This document shows, in pieces, positions 1 to 8,527 of a stretch of DNA of 59,178 nucleotides. The number at the start of each line of letters is the position of its first letter. Within the stretch, counting starts at the first letter, position 1. Where the stretch lies: assembly GCA_017478025.1 (NCBI GenBank), contig JAFVGZ010000009.1:1-59178 (forward strand), written 5' to 3'. Origin of the DNA: Prevotella sp. GTDB taxonomy: Bacteria; Bacteroidota; Bacteroidia; Bacteroidales; Bacteroidaceae. The position numbers and the translations under genes are program-made. The notes under the pieces are model-generated. The model did no database searches. It saw only the letters and a list, made by a program, of their open reading frames with translations, and was not told the DNA's origin.

Positions 1-215
1 CGGCACTGCGCGTCGAACACGTAGATGACATCGTAGTAGGTCTGGTCGAACTGCTGATAGCCTCCAGGTGTGTAGATGAGCACCTGTCGCTCGTGATTGA
101 AATACTCCGACTTCATTGTGAGTTCCTTCACGCTTTCGAGTGGAACCTGCCCCTGTCCAGCCACTGCGACGAGGGCGAGCATCATTGTAAGAATAGTTTT
201 CTTTGTCATATTCAT
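1..215 (-). CDS. Secreted esterase (alpha/beta hydrolase fold), 3' part missing
   Basis: Only the first 71 codons are in the window; the gene continues past the left edge. The start at 215 gives MNMTKKTILTMMLALVAVAG, a short positive N-region and a hydrophobic core, so a signal peptide is likely (a second ATG lies at 209). After the leader, residues such as HERQVLIYTPGGY and YYDVIYVFDAQ resemble the first beta strands of the putative-esterase family (PF00756, esterase D/Fes-like), in which an extended 'R.v.vYlP.gY......YpVlYvlD' opening precedes the catalytic domain. The catalytic serine would lie outside the window. The family hydrolyses carboxylic esters in the periplasm or outside the cell; the substrate cannot be told. 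The gene is divergent from the 704-2755 operon. Confidence 0.6.
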   Translation of the reverse strand, partial: MNMTKKTILTMMLALVAVAGQGQVPLESVKELTMKSEYFNHERQVLIYTPGGYQQFDQTYYDVIYVFDAQC

Positions 216-703
216 TTCGTTTTATCACTGTACCTTTACATTTTAAATATACGACATTTCCGCAGAGATATTGCGTTCGGAGCTTTTATTTTCATCATAT
301 AACCTCCTCCGAGAGCCAGTCCGAGCCACATGGGTAGTGTTTTTTTTGAACCAATCAATCTCTTTGATGGGAAATCGATATTTGGATGTTGGTGCGTTCA
401 TGTTTTTGAAAGTCAGACGTAATGTGGTTTGGGTCACATGTTCTTATCCCGAATAGTGCTAATAATATGCAATAGTTGAAGGAATTTTATTTCCGTTTTA
501 TGTTTGGACAAAAATGTAAAGTCGTCTTTGCAATGTCTTTATAAGTGACGTAACAATCAGTCTATTTGTGATGTTTGTGTCATTTTGGCAATGGTTTTTC
601 TTGCGCATTTCAAGAAAACTCCGTAACTTTGTGGCGGAAAATAGAGATTAAGTTTCTTAAAAGCAATTATGTTGCACATTGTGGTGCAGTGAATAAAAAA
701 CGG
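216..703. other. Intergenic region between divergent genes
   Basis: No convincing gene. Short open frames exist but have no recognisable protein character. It contains the promoter of the 704-2755 operon (601-631) and a perfect 8-bp inverted repeat at 596-618 overlapping it. No clear TAnnTTTG box was found for the leftward esterase gene. Confidence 0.5.
601..631 (+). promoter_or_regulatory. Bacteroidota-type promoter of the anti-sigma/RelA-like operon
   Basis: TTG at 601-603 and TAACTTTG at 624-631 are separated by 20 bp, matching the Bacteroidota vegetative promoter (-33 TTTG/TTG, -7 TAnnTTTG). The predicted RNA start is about 65 bp upstream of the ATG at 704, which also argues against the longer reading frame that begins at 575 upstream of the promoter. 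The arms TTTTCTTG (596-603) and CAAGAAAA (611-618) form an inverted repeat over the -33 box, which could be an operator. Confidence 0.55.
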
Positions 704-1129
704 ATGAAGAAGGAACTACATCTTACGAATGACGTCTCGCAGGTGGTTGCACTCGGCGAATGGGTGGAGCGCCTGGGTGAGGAGTTGTCGCTGAACCCTG
801 CCGATGTGTTTCAGCTGAATTTGGCTTTGGAGGAGGCCGTCGTTAATGTGATAAATTATGCCTATCCAGGACAGACGGACATGCCTATCGTGTTGTGTGC
901 TACTGCAGACGAGGACGGAAAAGGAATAGTGTTCAGCCTGAAGGACAATGGTGTGCCTTTTGACCCGACAAAGGCGGATACCCCCGACATAACACTGTCA
1001 GCAGAGGAAAGGGAGATAGGAGGATTAGGCATATTCCTTGTGGAGCAGATGATGAGCCGGGTGGCTTACGAGAGGCAGGGTGAGAGCAATGTGCTCACGA
1101 TGGAATGGAAGAAGGCTGATAATGCATAA
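704..1129 (+). CDS. RsbW-type anti-sigma factor serine kinase (HATPase_c)
   Basis: This 141-residue protein is a single GHKL ATPase domain of the RsbW/SpoIIAB type. The N-box is visible as LALEEAVVNVINYAY, the G1 box as LKDNGVPFDP and the G2 box as GGLGIFLVEQMM. Such kinases bind a sigma factor or another target and phosphorylate a STAS antagonist on serine; the STAS gene follows 43 bp downstream, so a classical partner-switch pair is likely. The in-frame open region reaches back to 575, but the promoter lies at 601-631, so MKKELHLTND at 704 is the preferred start. It is the first gene of an apparent four-gene operon. The controlled target is not in the window. Confidence 0.85.
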   Translation: MKKELHLTNDVSQVVALGEWVERLGEELSLNPADVFQLNLALEEAVVNVINYAYPGQTDMPIVLCATADEDGKGIVFSLKDNGVPFDPTKADTPDITLSAEEREIGGLGIFLVEQMMSRVAYERQGESNVLTMEWKKADNA

Positions 1130-1172
1130 GACAATACAATAAAGAACAAATTTAATTTTAGGTAAATATACT

Positions 1173-1475
1173 ATGACATTAGAGATTTTAGAGAAGGACA
1201 ATCAGATTACTGGAGTATTGGACGGACGCTTGGACACAGCAGCATGCATGCAGTTCTCTGCTGACATGGAGCCGTTGATGGATAATGCGGATAAGCATAT
1301 CGTGCTGGATTGCTCGAAGCTGACGTTTATCTCATCATCAGGCTTGAGACTGTTCCTCTCGCTTCGCAAGGCAACGATTGCCAAGGGTGGTGATATCACT
1401 ATTGCAGGAGTGACAGCAGACGTGAAGCAGGTGTTTGCCATCACAGGTTTCTATTCGTTGTTTAACTTCCAGTAA
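1173..1475 (+). CDS. STAS-domain anti-anti-sigma factor (SpoIIAA/RsbV-like)
   Basis: A 100-residue protein made only of a STAS domain. The segment KLTFISSSGLRLFLSLRK (about residues 49-66) matches the conserved phospho-acceptor loop (D/T-x-S-S-x-G-L) of SpoIIAA/RsbV, with the serine that the partner kinase would phosphorylate. The N-terminal DGRLDTAACMQF matches the family's 'G.lD...a..l' opening. It sits between the RsbW-type kinase and the RelA-like gene, three bases before the latter, so it is almost certainly co-transcribed with both. In its unphosphorylated form this family releases a target from the kinase. Which target is released here is unknown. Confidence 0.87.
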   Translation: MTLEILEKDNQITGVLDGRLDTAACMQFSADMEPLMDNADKHIVLDCSKLTFISSSGLRLFLSLRKATIAKGGDITIAGVTADVKQVFAITGFYSLFNFQ

Positions 1476-1478
1476 GAG

Positions 1479-2228
1479 ATGTTCGCAAAGACCGAGTTTA
1501 CAGAAGAGGAATTGCAACAGATGGAGGCCGTGAAGGCCAAGATGGCTGAGCTGGATAGTTATGCTCGGCGCTTTGATGCGGGGGAGACACTTCCGCAGAA
1601 GTTGTTGCAAAGCCTTATAGACAGTGTGCTGGACGAGACGGTGCCTATGGCTGAGCGTCTCGGCATGCATGCTGAGCAGACAAAGATGCAGGATACCTGC
1701 GTCAGAATTGGATATCCTGAGGACTATAAGGCACTGAAGAAACTGCTGAGTGATTCAGAGGTGATGTGTGAGGTGGTATTCAAGACCTTCAAGATACCTA
1801 TTTGCGCAATGCTCGACGATGCTGGCATAGAGTATGACTTCCAATACAGAATGAAGTCTGTGTACTCCATTTGGCGCAAGATGCGCATAGACCAAAAGGA
1901 GTTTGACGATGTGTATGACCTGTTCGGTACGCGTATAGTTTATAAGGTGCCGCAGAATATCCTGCTGGCAGAGAATGTAGATGTGGAGAAACTCTACTGT
2001 TACAGGATATATAACATCATTGCAATGCTCTATAGGGTGCATCCTGATCGCATCAAGGACTGGGTGGCACACCCTAAACCCTCTGGCTATCAGGCACTGC
2101 AGTTTACCGTGATGGGACCGGACTGTAACTGGATAGAGATACAGTTGCGCTCAGAACGTATGGACTATGAGGCGGAGCAAGGTGTGGCTGCACACTGGCT
2201 GTATAAGGACGAAACGGCAAAGAAGTGA
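1479..2228 (+). CDS. Orphan RelA/SpoT-type (p)ppGpp synthetase-domain protein, no HD domain
   Basis: This 249-residue protein resembles the middle of long RelA/SpoT enzymes. Residues about 50-90 (VPMAERLGMHAEQTKMQD, then YPEDYKAL) look like the linker between hydrolase and synthetase domains. The synthetase core follows: YRMKSVYSIWRKM (nucleotide-binding R-x-K-S-x-x-S-I-x-x-K), DDVYDLFGTRIVY, HPDRIKDWVAHPKPSGYQAL, and EIQLRSERMDYEAEQGVAAHW. The family transfers pyrophosphate from ATP to GDP/GTP. The HD hydrolase and the C-terminal TGS/ACT regulatory domains are absent, so this is a short synthetase or a degenerate relative. A canonical histidine before 'AE.G' appears replaced by tyrosine (MDYEAEQG). 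The stop overlaps the GTG start of the next gene by four bases. The family call is firm; catalytic activity is inferred. Confidence 0.8.
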   Translation: MFAKTEFTEEELQQMEAVKAKMAELDSYARRFDAGETLPQKLLQSLIDSVLDETVPMAERLGMHAEQTKMQDTCVRIGYPEDYKALKKLLSDSEVMCEVVFKTFKIPICAMLDDAGIEYDFQYRMKSVYSIWRKMRIDQKEFDDVYDLFGTRIVYKVPQNILLAENVDVEKLYCYRIYNIIAMLYRVHPDRIKDWVAHPKPSGYQALQFTVMGPDCNWIEIQLRSERMDYEAEQGVAAHWLYKDETAKK

Positions 2229-2755
2229 TAGAGAAGGTGTTAGACTATAATCTAAGAAATATCACAACGATTATCTTTGACGTTGATGGCGTATTGTCTG
2301 CCAGCACAATCCCCGTGGGCGATGACGGTGAACCACTGCGCACAGTGAATATCAAGGACGGATATGCTATACAACTGGCAGTGAAGATGGGGCTGAGGCT
2401 TGCCATCATCACCGGTGCAAGGGAAGAGGCAATAGCGCGTCGCTTCACAAAACTCGGAATGAAGGATATATTCCTCGGGTGCGGAAGGAAGATAGAACGC
2501 TATGAGACTTATAAGGAAGAGAACGCAATAAAGGACGATGAGATAATCTATGTGGGCGATGACATACCTGACTATGAGGTGATGAAACGCTGTGGTTGCC
2601 CATGCTGTCCTGCTGATGCAGCGCCAGAGATAAAGGAGTTGGCAGTATATGTCAGTCCGCGCAATGGTGGTGCAGGATGCGTGAGGGATATCCTGGAGCA
2701 GGTGCTCAAAGCACAAGGACAATGGCTCAGCACGGAAAAAGCATTCGGATGGTGA
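2225..2755 (+). CDS. kdsC: KdsC-type HAD phosphatase (3-deoxy-D-manno-octulosonate 8-phosphate phosphatase)
   Basis: A 176-residue, capless HAD phosphatase. Motif I is FDVDGVLS with the nucleophile/acid pair D19 and D21, motif II is IITGARE, and motif IV is VGDDIPDYEVM. Size and the 'D.KDGyAIqlA...G...aiiTGr' pattern match KdsC, which removes phosphate from Kdo-8-P for lipopolysaccharide core synthesis in the cytoplasm. The start is GTG at 2225, overlapping the upstream TGA (GTGA), which suggests translational coupling with the RelA-like gene. A sugar phosphatase of similar shape (for example in the nonulosonate pathway) cannot be excluded. Confidence 0.82.
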   Translation: MIEKVLDYNLRNITTIIFDVDGVLSASTIPVGDDGEPLRTVNIKDGYAIQLAVKMGLRLAIITGAREEAIARRFTKLGMKDIFLGCGRKIERYETYKEENAIKDDEIIYVGDDIPDYEVMKRCGCPCCPADAAPEIKELAVYVSPRNGGAGCVRDILEQVLKAQGQWLSTEKAFGW

Positions 2756-2888
2756 TGGAGAATGTATAATTCATAATGCTTAAAGCTCAATGCTTAATTC
2801 CTCACTTGCCCAGCAGAGCAAGAACTCTTGATTACTTTAATAATAACAGCAATATAACAATCATATAAACTTAAAAACTAAAAAGAAA

Positions 2889-4157
2889 ATGAACATTAAC
2901 GATTATGATTTCGCAGGCAAGAAGGCCATCGTTCGTGTGGACTTCAATGTGCCTCTTCAGGATGGCAAAATCACTGACGACACTCGTATCAAGGGTGCCC
3001 TCCCCACACTGAAGCTGATTCTTGAGAAGGGTGGTGCACTTATCATCATGTCTCACATGGGCAAGCCAAAGGGCAAGGTGAAGGCTGAGCTGTCACTGAG
3101 CCAGATTAAGGACGCTGTAGCTGCTGCACTTGGTGTGCCAGAGGTAAAGTTTGCTCCTGACTGTGCAAAGGCTGACGCAGAGGCTGCTGCGCTGAAGGCC
3201 GGTGAGGTACTGCTGCTGGAGAATCTCCGCTTCTATCCAGAAGAGGAGGGCAAGCCTGTAGGTATTGACAAGGCTGATCCTGCATACGAGGAGGCTAAGA
3301 AGGCCATGAAGGCAAGTCAGAAGGAGTTTGCTAAGAAGTTGGCTTCATACGCTGATTGCTGGGTAATGGACGCATTCGGTACCGCACACCGTAAGCATGC
3401 CTCTACTGCTGTCATCGCTGACTACTTCGATAAGGACAACCGTATGCTTGGACTCTTGATGGAGAAAGAGGTGCAGGCTGTTGATAATGTGCTGAATAAT
3501 ATCAAACGCCCATTCGTGGCTATCATGGGTGGATCAAAGGTGTCTTCTAAGATTGGCATCATTGAGAACCTGCTGGGCAAGGTTGACAAGCTCATCCTCT
3601 GCGGTGGTATGACATATACCTTTGCCAAGGCTCACGGTGGCGAGATCGGTCAGTCTATCGTTGAGATGGATAAGTTGGATGTTGCTCTTGGCGTTGAGGA
3701 ACTGGCAAAGAAGAACGGCGTTGAGTTGGTGCTGGGTACTGACTGCACAGCAACAGACGGTCTGGACTTCGCTACTCTGAGCGTGAAGCCAGGTGCAAAG
3801 ATTACAACATGCATGTCTAACGCAATTCCTGCTGACCTGGAAGGTGTGGACGCTGGTCCTGAGAGCCGCGAGGCATTCAAGAATGCTATCAAGGGCGCAA
3901 AGACTATCCTGTGGAACGGTCCTGCTGGCGTATTTGAGTGTGACGAGTTCACTGCTGGTTCACGCGCTATTGGCGAGGCTATAGCAGAGGCTACCGCAGA
4001 GGGCGCTTTCTCTCTCATCGGTGGTGGTGACTCTGTAGCTTGTGTGAATAAGTTCGGACTGGCAGACAAGGTGTCTTACATCTCTACTGGTGGTGGTGCA
4101 CTGCTCGAGGCTATCGAGGGTAAGGTGCTCCCAGGCGTAGCTGCTGTACAGGCATAA
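2889..4157 (+). CDS. pgk: Phosphoglycerate kinase
   Basis: A 422-residue glycolytic kinase that moves phosphate between 1,3-bisphosphoglycerate and ADP in the cytoplasm. The N-terminal substrate site ([34 protein letters not shown]) and the C-terminal nucleotide site ([36 protein letters not shown]) are all present in the expected order. Length is slightly above the usual ~395-400 because of an insertion near residues 120-150 ([17 protein letters not shown]), common in Bacteroidota enzymes. It stands alone between the kdsC operon and a convergent gene and ends before a strong hairpin. Codon usage is strongly biased (AAG, GGT, CTG), consistent with high expression. No clear TAnnTTTG promoter was found in the 133-bp gap upstream. 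Confidence 0.97.
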   Translation: MNINDYDFAGKKAIVRVDFNVPLQDGKITDDTRIKGALPTLKLILEKGGALIIMSHMGKPKGKVKAELSLSQIKDAVAAALGVPEVKFAPDCAKADAEAAALKAGEVLLLENLRFYPEEEGKPVGIDKADPAYEEAKKAMKASQKEFAKKLASYADCWVMDAFGTAHRKHASTAVIADYFDKDNRMLGLLMEKEVQAVDNVLNNIKRPFVAIMGGSKVSSKIGIIENLLGKVDKLILCGGMTYTFAKAHGGEIGQSIVEMDKLDVALGVEELAKKNGVELVLGTDCTATDGLDFATLSVKPGAKITTCMSNAIPADLEGVDAGPESREAFKNAIKGAKTILWNGPAGVFECDEFTAGSRAIGEAIAEATAEGAFSLIGGGDSVACVNKFGLADKVSYISTGGGALLEAIEGKVLPGVAAVQA

Positions 4158-4214
4158 AGCAAGCCTTCCAAGAACGTAAGGAAAGAAGATAAGACCAAAT
4201 ATAAAGACATAAAA

Positions 4215-4256
4215 AAGCGGCATCGTATCAACGAAGATACGGTGCCGTTTGTTATT
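4215..4256. terminator. Bidirectional terminator between convergent pgk and glmM
   Basis: Arms 4215-4229 and 4235-4249 form a 15-bp stem (two G-T wobbles) around a 5-base loop. A T-rich run follows on the plus strand and an A6 tract precedes it (T6 for the minus strand), so it can end both converging transcripts. Confidence 0.85.
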
Positions 4257-4274
4257 AGGATAGTTAGGGGCTTC

Positions 4275-5678
4275 TTACGATTTGCTCATATCATAAACGA
4301 TGTCCATAATTTCTTTGGCAAGTGCCTCAGCCTCTTCCATGGTATGGGCCTCGCTATAAACGCGGATGATAGGCTCTGTGTTTGACTTGCGGAGGTGTAC
4401 CCACTTCTCGGGGAAGTCGAGTTTCACGCCGTCAATGTCATTCACTTGTACGTCGGAGCGTTCAGAGTAGAGTGCCTTAACCTTTGTCAATATGGCATCA
4501 ACATCGGTGGAGGCTGTGAGGTCTATGCGGTTTTTAGCTATAAAATACTCTGGAAAGGTCTTGCGAAGTTCACTCGCAGTGCAACCTTTCTGTGCCAGCG
4601 AACTGAGGAAGAGTGCTATGCCAACAAGGGCATCACGGCCATAGTGACTCTCTGGATAGATGACACCACCATTGCCCTCACCGCCAATGAGTGCACCGAC
4701 CTCTTTCATTTTTGTCGTCACATTGACCTCTCCAACGGCTGCTGCGCTGTAAGTACCGCCGTATTTGCTGGTCACATCACGTAGGGCGCGGGTAGAGGAG
4801 AGATTGCTGACTGTCGTAGGCTGAGAAACAGTAGTGTGAGAGAGAACATAGTCGGCTACACTGACGAGGGTATATTCTTCGCCAAACATCTTGCCATCCT
4901 CACAGATGAAGGCAAGGCGGTCAACGTCAGGATCTACTACGATACCGAGGTCATAGCCACCACTCTTCAAGGTGTCCATAATACCTCCGAGATTCTTCTC
5001 TAATGGCTCTGGATTGTGTGCAAAATCACCGTTGGCCTCGCCATTGAGGAATGTGTATGACACTCCGAGACGGTCAAGAAGTTGTGGAAGGATGATGCCG
5101 CCGACACTGTTGATGGAGTCAACAACAACATTGAAATGGGCCTGCTTGATGGCAGCTGCATCCACCAACTTAAGATTCATTACTGCGTCAACGTGGCGCT
5201 CGTTGTAATCCTCTTGGGTGTAGTGGCCGAGATGATCAACGTCTGCGTACTCAAATGCCTCGTCAGATGCTATGGTGAGAACCTTATTGCCATCAGTAGC
5301 GCTGAGGAATTCTCCCTGATTGTTGAGCAGTTTCAGCGCATTCCAATGTCGTGGATTGTGTGAGGCTGTGATGATGATGCCGCCATCAGCCCCAGACATA
5401 GTGACCGCTAACTCAGTGGTGGGTGTCGTAGCAAGACCGATGTCAATGACATCATAACCCATGCCGAGCAGTGTGCCACAGACGACGCTTCTAACCATCT
5501 CGCCAGAGATGCGTGCATCGCGACCCACTACGATGCGTCCTGTACCAGATGGGGTGGACTGACGTATGAAGGTTGCATATGCAGAGGTGAATTTTACAAT
5601 GTCAAGAGGATTTAGTGTATCACCCGCAGGACCACCAATAGTGCCGCGAATGCCTGATATGGATTTGATTAATGACAT
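4275..5678 (-). CDS. glmM: Phosphoglucosamine mutase / phosphohexomutase
   Basis: A 467-residue alpha-D-phosphohexomutase. The phospho-serine loop is TASHNP (S106), the Mg2+ loop is DPDVDRLAF, the sugar-binding loop is GGEGNGGV, and the C-terminal phosphate loop is RKSNTEPIIRVYSEA. The family interconverts glucosamine-6-P and glucosamine-1-P for UDP-GlcNAc, feeding peptidoglycan and LPS; a phosphomannomutase/phosphoglucomutase role is possible from sequence alone. It is the last gene of the minus-strand run starting at sppA. A 154-bp spacer separates it from the upstream lipoprotein gene and holds one copy of the dispersed element (5769-5800). The start MSLIKSISGIRG fits the family's conserved 'sGiRG' opening. 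Confidence 0.88.
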   Translation of the reverse strand: MSLIKSISGIRGTIGGPAGDTLNPLDIVKFTSAYATFIRQSTPSGTGRIVVGRDARISGEMVRSVVCGTLLGMGYDVIDIGLATTPTTELAVTMSGADGGIIITASHNPRHWNALKLLNNQGEFLSATDGNKVLTIASDEAFEYADVDHLGHYTQEDYNERHVDAVMNLKLVDAAAIKQAHFNVVVDSINSVGGIILPQLLDRLGVSYTFLNGEANGDFAHNPEPLEKNLGGIMDTLKSGGYDLGIVVDPDVDRLAFICEDGKMFGEEYTLVSVADYVLSHTTVSQPTTVSNLSSTRALRDVTSKYGGTYSAAAVGEVNVTTKMKEVGALIGGEGNGGVIYPESHYGRDALVGIALFLSSLAQKGCTASELRKTFPEYFIAKNRIDLTASTDVDAILTKVKALYSERSDVQVNDIDGVKLDFPEKWVHLRKSNTEPIIRVYSEAHTMEEAEALAKEIMDIVYDMSKS

Positions 5679-5768
5679 AGTGACAATTTTGTGTTAGTAA
5701 TAATAAGATGTTGTGGTACGTTTGCGCTTCTGAGAGTCACGCGACACACAATGTTTGTTAACTCGTTC

Positions 5769-5800
5769 CGCTCAGCCCTTTGAGACGCTTGCGTATCAGT
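5769..5800 (+). repeat. Dispersed intergenic element, copy 1
   Basis: CGCTCAGCCCTTTGAGACGC followed by TTGCGTATCAGT resembles 48979-49012 (plus), 14905-14930 (plus, partial) and 23149-23180 (minus). Core: GCTC(g/a)GCCCTtTg..aCGCTTGC. Confidence 0.5.
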
Positions 5801-5832
5801 GTGGAGCAATAATTTGTTGGCTTGTTAATTCG

Positions 5833-6477
5833 TCATATTCCTCTCTCGTACGTCAGTTCGTATTCGCAGGCGTAAACACCGGTCTGTGCGTAGCTGTGTC
5901 CCTGATCATGAGGAAGTATAACCTTAACATGAGCCAACTCTGCTTCTGCTGAGTTTATACGTACTAGATTGATGTAACCGAGTGGGTAGAGCCAACCTGT
6001 GGGTACAGAAGATGAACCGTATTGTGTCTTAAGCATACCTTCAACAAAGGTGGCATTGAAGGTGCCGCTGGTGTTCTTTACAGTCATCTTGTCAACAGAA
6101 TTGGCAAGTACATTGAATCCCTCATTGAAACTTTGCAGAGAGTCTCCATTGATATTCCATTCTACATAGCGAACCAGAACGCTTGCACTCTCGCCGCTCT
6201 CTAGTTTCTTGCCTAGTCCCTTGCCTTTGCTAATGATTTGCATATAGATGCCATTGGAGGGAATGAGGACATACTCGTTCTTGGCTGTATCGGTAGTTTC
6301 GCCTTGGGCTTTGAATGTAGCCTCGTCAATGACCTTGATATTGTTCTTCTTAATGTATTCCTGAATAGCATTGAGCTCACGTTCACGCTGCTCGGCATAA
6401 GTCTCTGTCTGTTTGCATGAGCTGATGACAAATACAGCGATGATGACAAGGAGTAGGGGGAAAAGTGCTTTTTTCAT
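5833..6477 (-). CDS. DUF4827-like lipoprotein
   Basis: A 214-residue protein with a lipoprotein signal (lipobox VISSCKQ, cysteine near residue 21). The mature part starts with a charged helix (AEQRERELNAIQEYIKKNN) and then resembles Bacteroidota DUF4827 proteins, which show FKBP-like features (GIYMQIISKGKG, VLVRYVEWNINGD, WLYPLGYINL). That architecture recalls envelope peptidyl-prolyl isomerase-like lipoproteins, but no activity can be claimed. It lies 27 bp downstream of the DHH phosphoesterase gene and upstream of glmM, probably in the same operon. Confidence 0.6.
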   Translation of the reverse strand: MKKALFPLLLVIIAVFVISSCKQTETYAEQRERELNAIQEYIKKNNIKVIDEATFKAQGETTDTAKNEYVLIPSNGIYMQIISKGKGLGKKLESGESASVLVRYVEWNINGDSLQSFNEGFNVLANSVDKMTVKNTSGTFNATFVEGMLKTQYGSSSVPTGWLYPLGYINLVRINSAEAELAHVKVILPHDQGHSYAQTGVYACEYELTYERGI

Positions 6478-6504
6478 TATGTTTTGAGATTTTTTTCGTT
6501 GTTG

Positions 6505-7545
6505 TCAAAGTAGTGATGCATAGCTTTGTATTGCATCGCGAACTATCTTTTCGGCCTCCTGCAGGGAGCAGAAGAGCTTGCCGCCAGAGGCGTTTTTGTG
6601 GCCGCCACCATTGAAAAACCGCTGCGACATTTCGTTGCATGGAAAGTCATCAACGCTTCTCAGGCTCACCCATATTACATTGGGCTTCTCGCTATCTTCA
6701 CGTAGAGAGATAGAAAGACGATGATTGCGCAACTGCAGAGGCATGTTTACCAATCCCTCGGCATCGCCCTTGATGAAGTGAAAACGACGTTGCTCCTCCT
6801 TTGATAGCGTATAATAGGAGGCTCGCAGAGGAGTGAGCATGCGGAGTTTTTGGTAGAGAACATACCCCGTAAGGCGCAGACGGTCTATGCTGAAGACATG
6901 ATAGATGTTGCGATAGATTTTGTCTTTGTCTATACCTTTTGCCAAGAGCATGGATATGATGGTATATATCTCCGGTTGGTTGCTATTGTAGGTGAAACCT
7001 CCCGTGTCGGTCATCATGCCGCAGTAGATGTTTGCTGCCATGCTGCGCGTCATGTTTTCATAGTCGCCCAACTGGTGTATTATGCGAAAGACAATCTCAC
7101 TGGTGCTTGAGAGTTTTGGAAACGAGACACTCTGCACCGCCTTGACAGAGGGGTTGAGGTGATGATCCATGAGCAGGGTAGGCTTATCAGCCTTCTGTAG
7201 TATAGACTCCAGTTCTGCTCCTGCTCGTGAAAGTACATTGAGATCAAGTATGCAGATGAGGTCACTCTCCTGAATGAGAGCCTTTGCCTCGTCGCTTTTC
7301 TTGTCATAGCGGATGATATTCATCTGTCCAGGCATCCAATGCAGGAAGTCTGGATACTGGTCAGGGGCTATGACATGTACGCTCTTGCCTTGTTGCTGCA
7401 AGTATTCAGCCCATGCGAGACTAGATCCCAGTGCATCTCCATCAGCATTGACATGACAGATGATGACGACGTTTCTAACAGAGACAATGAGGGAGCGCAG
7501 TCGGGCTACCTCATTGTCTGTTAACAGTTCTATTCCCATTCTCAA
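6505..7545 (-). CDS. DHH-family phosphoesterase (NrnA-like nanoRNase/pAp phosphatase)
   Basis: A 346-residue protein with an N-terminal DHH domain and a C-terminal DHHA1 domain. Metal-binding motifs are HVNADGDALGSSLA (about residues 31-44), a central LDLN, MDHHLNP (about 126-132) and MMTDTGGF. The DHHA1 signature FFNGGGHKNASGG is near residue 318. Size and motifs match NrnA, which degrades short oligoribonucleotides and 3'-phosphoadenosine 5'-phosphate; a c-di-AMP/pApA phosphodiesterase role is also known in this family. Its ATG overlaps the stop of the upstream nucleotidyltransferase gene (ATGA), which supports start 7545 and translational coupling. Confidence 0.85.
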   Translation of the reverse strand: MRMGIELLTDNEVARLRSLIVSVRNVVIICHVNADGDALGSSLAWAEYLQQQGKSVHVIAPDQYPDFLHWMPGQMNIIRYDKKSDEAKALIQESDLICILDLNVLSRAGAELESILQKADKPTLLMDHHLNPSVKAVQSVSFPKLSSTSEIVFRIIHQLGDYENMTRSMAANIYCGMMTDTGGFTYNSNQPEIYTIISMLLAKGIDKDKIYRNIYHVFSIDRLRLTGYVLYQKLRMLTPLRASYYTLSKEEQRRFHFIKGDAEGLVNMPLQLRNHRLSISLREDSEKPNVIWVSLRSVDDFPCNEMSQRFFNGGGHKNASGGKLFCSLQEAEKIVRDAIQSYASLL

Positions 7546-8465
7546 AAGAGCTTGTTGGGATAAACGCCTTCTTCAACGAGTTTGGCTATGCGCGCAACTG
7601 TGTCAGGACGATCTTCCGAGTATGTTACTCCGAACCATTTGCTGGTGGTGTCAAGCACTTTGCAGGTTGCAGTACCCTCATTAATGAGTTTATTGACCAT
7701 CAGGGGGATAAAGAATTCTGACTTCAGGTTGGAGATGTTGGCGGGATCAGAAAGGAATTCCTTGAAATACTCCTCGCTATACTTGAAGTAATCAGGTGTG
7801 AATCCCCACATGTTCATAGATACGGGAGCATTGTCTTCTATGCCTACCCATTCGCCATCGTCCTTGTTGTCAGCACGATAAGCTACCTGTCCGTTGTCCA
7901 GACGTGCTATCTTCGTGCGCTCAACACATGTAGTGAGACAACCATTGTCATCCTTGGAACAGATACCACGACTCACGGTACCATTCTCAGAGAGCGTGTT
8001 GCCTACGCGGAAACCTACCATAGCATACTGGCCCGTAGCTCCTTCTGGCAATTCAGAGAGGAATTTTCCTATTACCATGAATGCATCGCGGTTGTAGAAA
8101 TCATCGCAATTAATGACGCAGAAAGGCTCCTTAATCACGTCTTTTCCCATCAATACTGCGTGGTTGGTGCCCCAAGGCTTTTGACGGCCTTCAGGTACGC
8201 TGAAGCCTTCAGGCAGCGCATCGATGCTCTGAAAGCAGAGTTCACACTTCACCTTGCCCTCATATTTAGAGAGAATCTGAGTGCGGAACTGCTCTTCAAA
8301 GTCTCTGCGTATTACCCATACTATTTTGCCAAAGCCTGCTTGAATGGCATCGTAAATACTATAGTCCATGATGGTTTCACCGTTAGGTCCCAGACCGTCA
8401 AGTTGTTTCAGACCACCGTAGCGGCTTCCCATTCCTGCCGCAAGAAGAAAAAGTGTTGGTTTCAT
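7542..8465 (-). CDS. NTP-transferase family nucleotidyltransferase
   Basis: A 307-residue cytosolic enzyme of the sugar-1-phosphate nucleotidyltransferase superfamily. The N-terminal LLAAGMGSRYGGLKQLDGLG is the nucleotide-binding loop, in the variant form seen in Bacteroidota rather than the classical GxGTR. WGTNHAVLMGKDV and INCDDFYNRDAF (metal-binding D-D) follow, with EFFIPLMVNKLI near the C-terminus. It probably activates a sugar or similar phosphate for envelope glycans; the substrate cannot be named. No left-handed beta-helix or acyltransferase domain is attached. It is coupled by an ATGA overlap to the DHH gene. Confidence 0.78.
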   Translation of the reverse strand: MKPTLFLLAAGMGSRYGGLKQLDGLGPNGETIMDYSIYDAIQAGFGKIVWVIRRDFEEQFRTQILSKYEGKVKCELCFQSIDALPEGFSVPEGRQKPWGTNHAVLMGKDVIKEPFCVINCDDFYNRDAFMVIGKFLSELPEGATGQYAMVGFRVGNTLSENGTVSRGICSKDDNGCLTTCVERTKIARLDNGQVAYRADNKDDGEWVGIEDNAPVSMNMWGFTPDYFKYSEEYFKEFLSDPANISNLKSEFFIPLMVNKLINEGTATCKVLDTTSKWFGVTYSEDRPDTVARIAKLVEEGVYPNKLF

Positions 8466-8527
8466 TGTTTTAGAAGTTTGTTATTTATTCTTTAATACTC
8501 TCGTTTTTCTGCTATTTTACTCGTTTG

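Noticed and set aside
243-456. Small open frames on both strands near 243-456
   Set aside because: They overlap each other in intergenic DNA and show no protein-like features or nearby start context.
575-703. Longer N-terminus for the anti-sigma kinase
   Set aside because: The extension contains the promoter at 601-631 and adds residues not seen in the family; ATG 704 fits the domain start.
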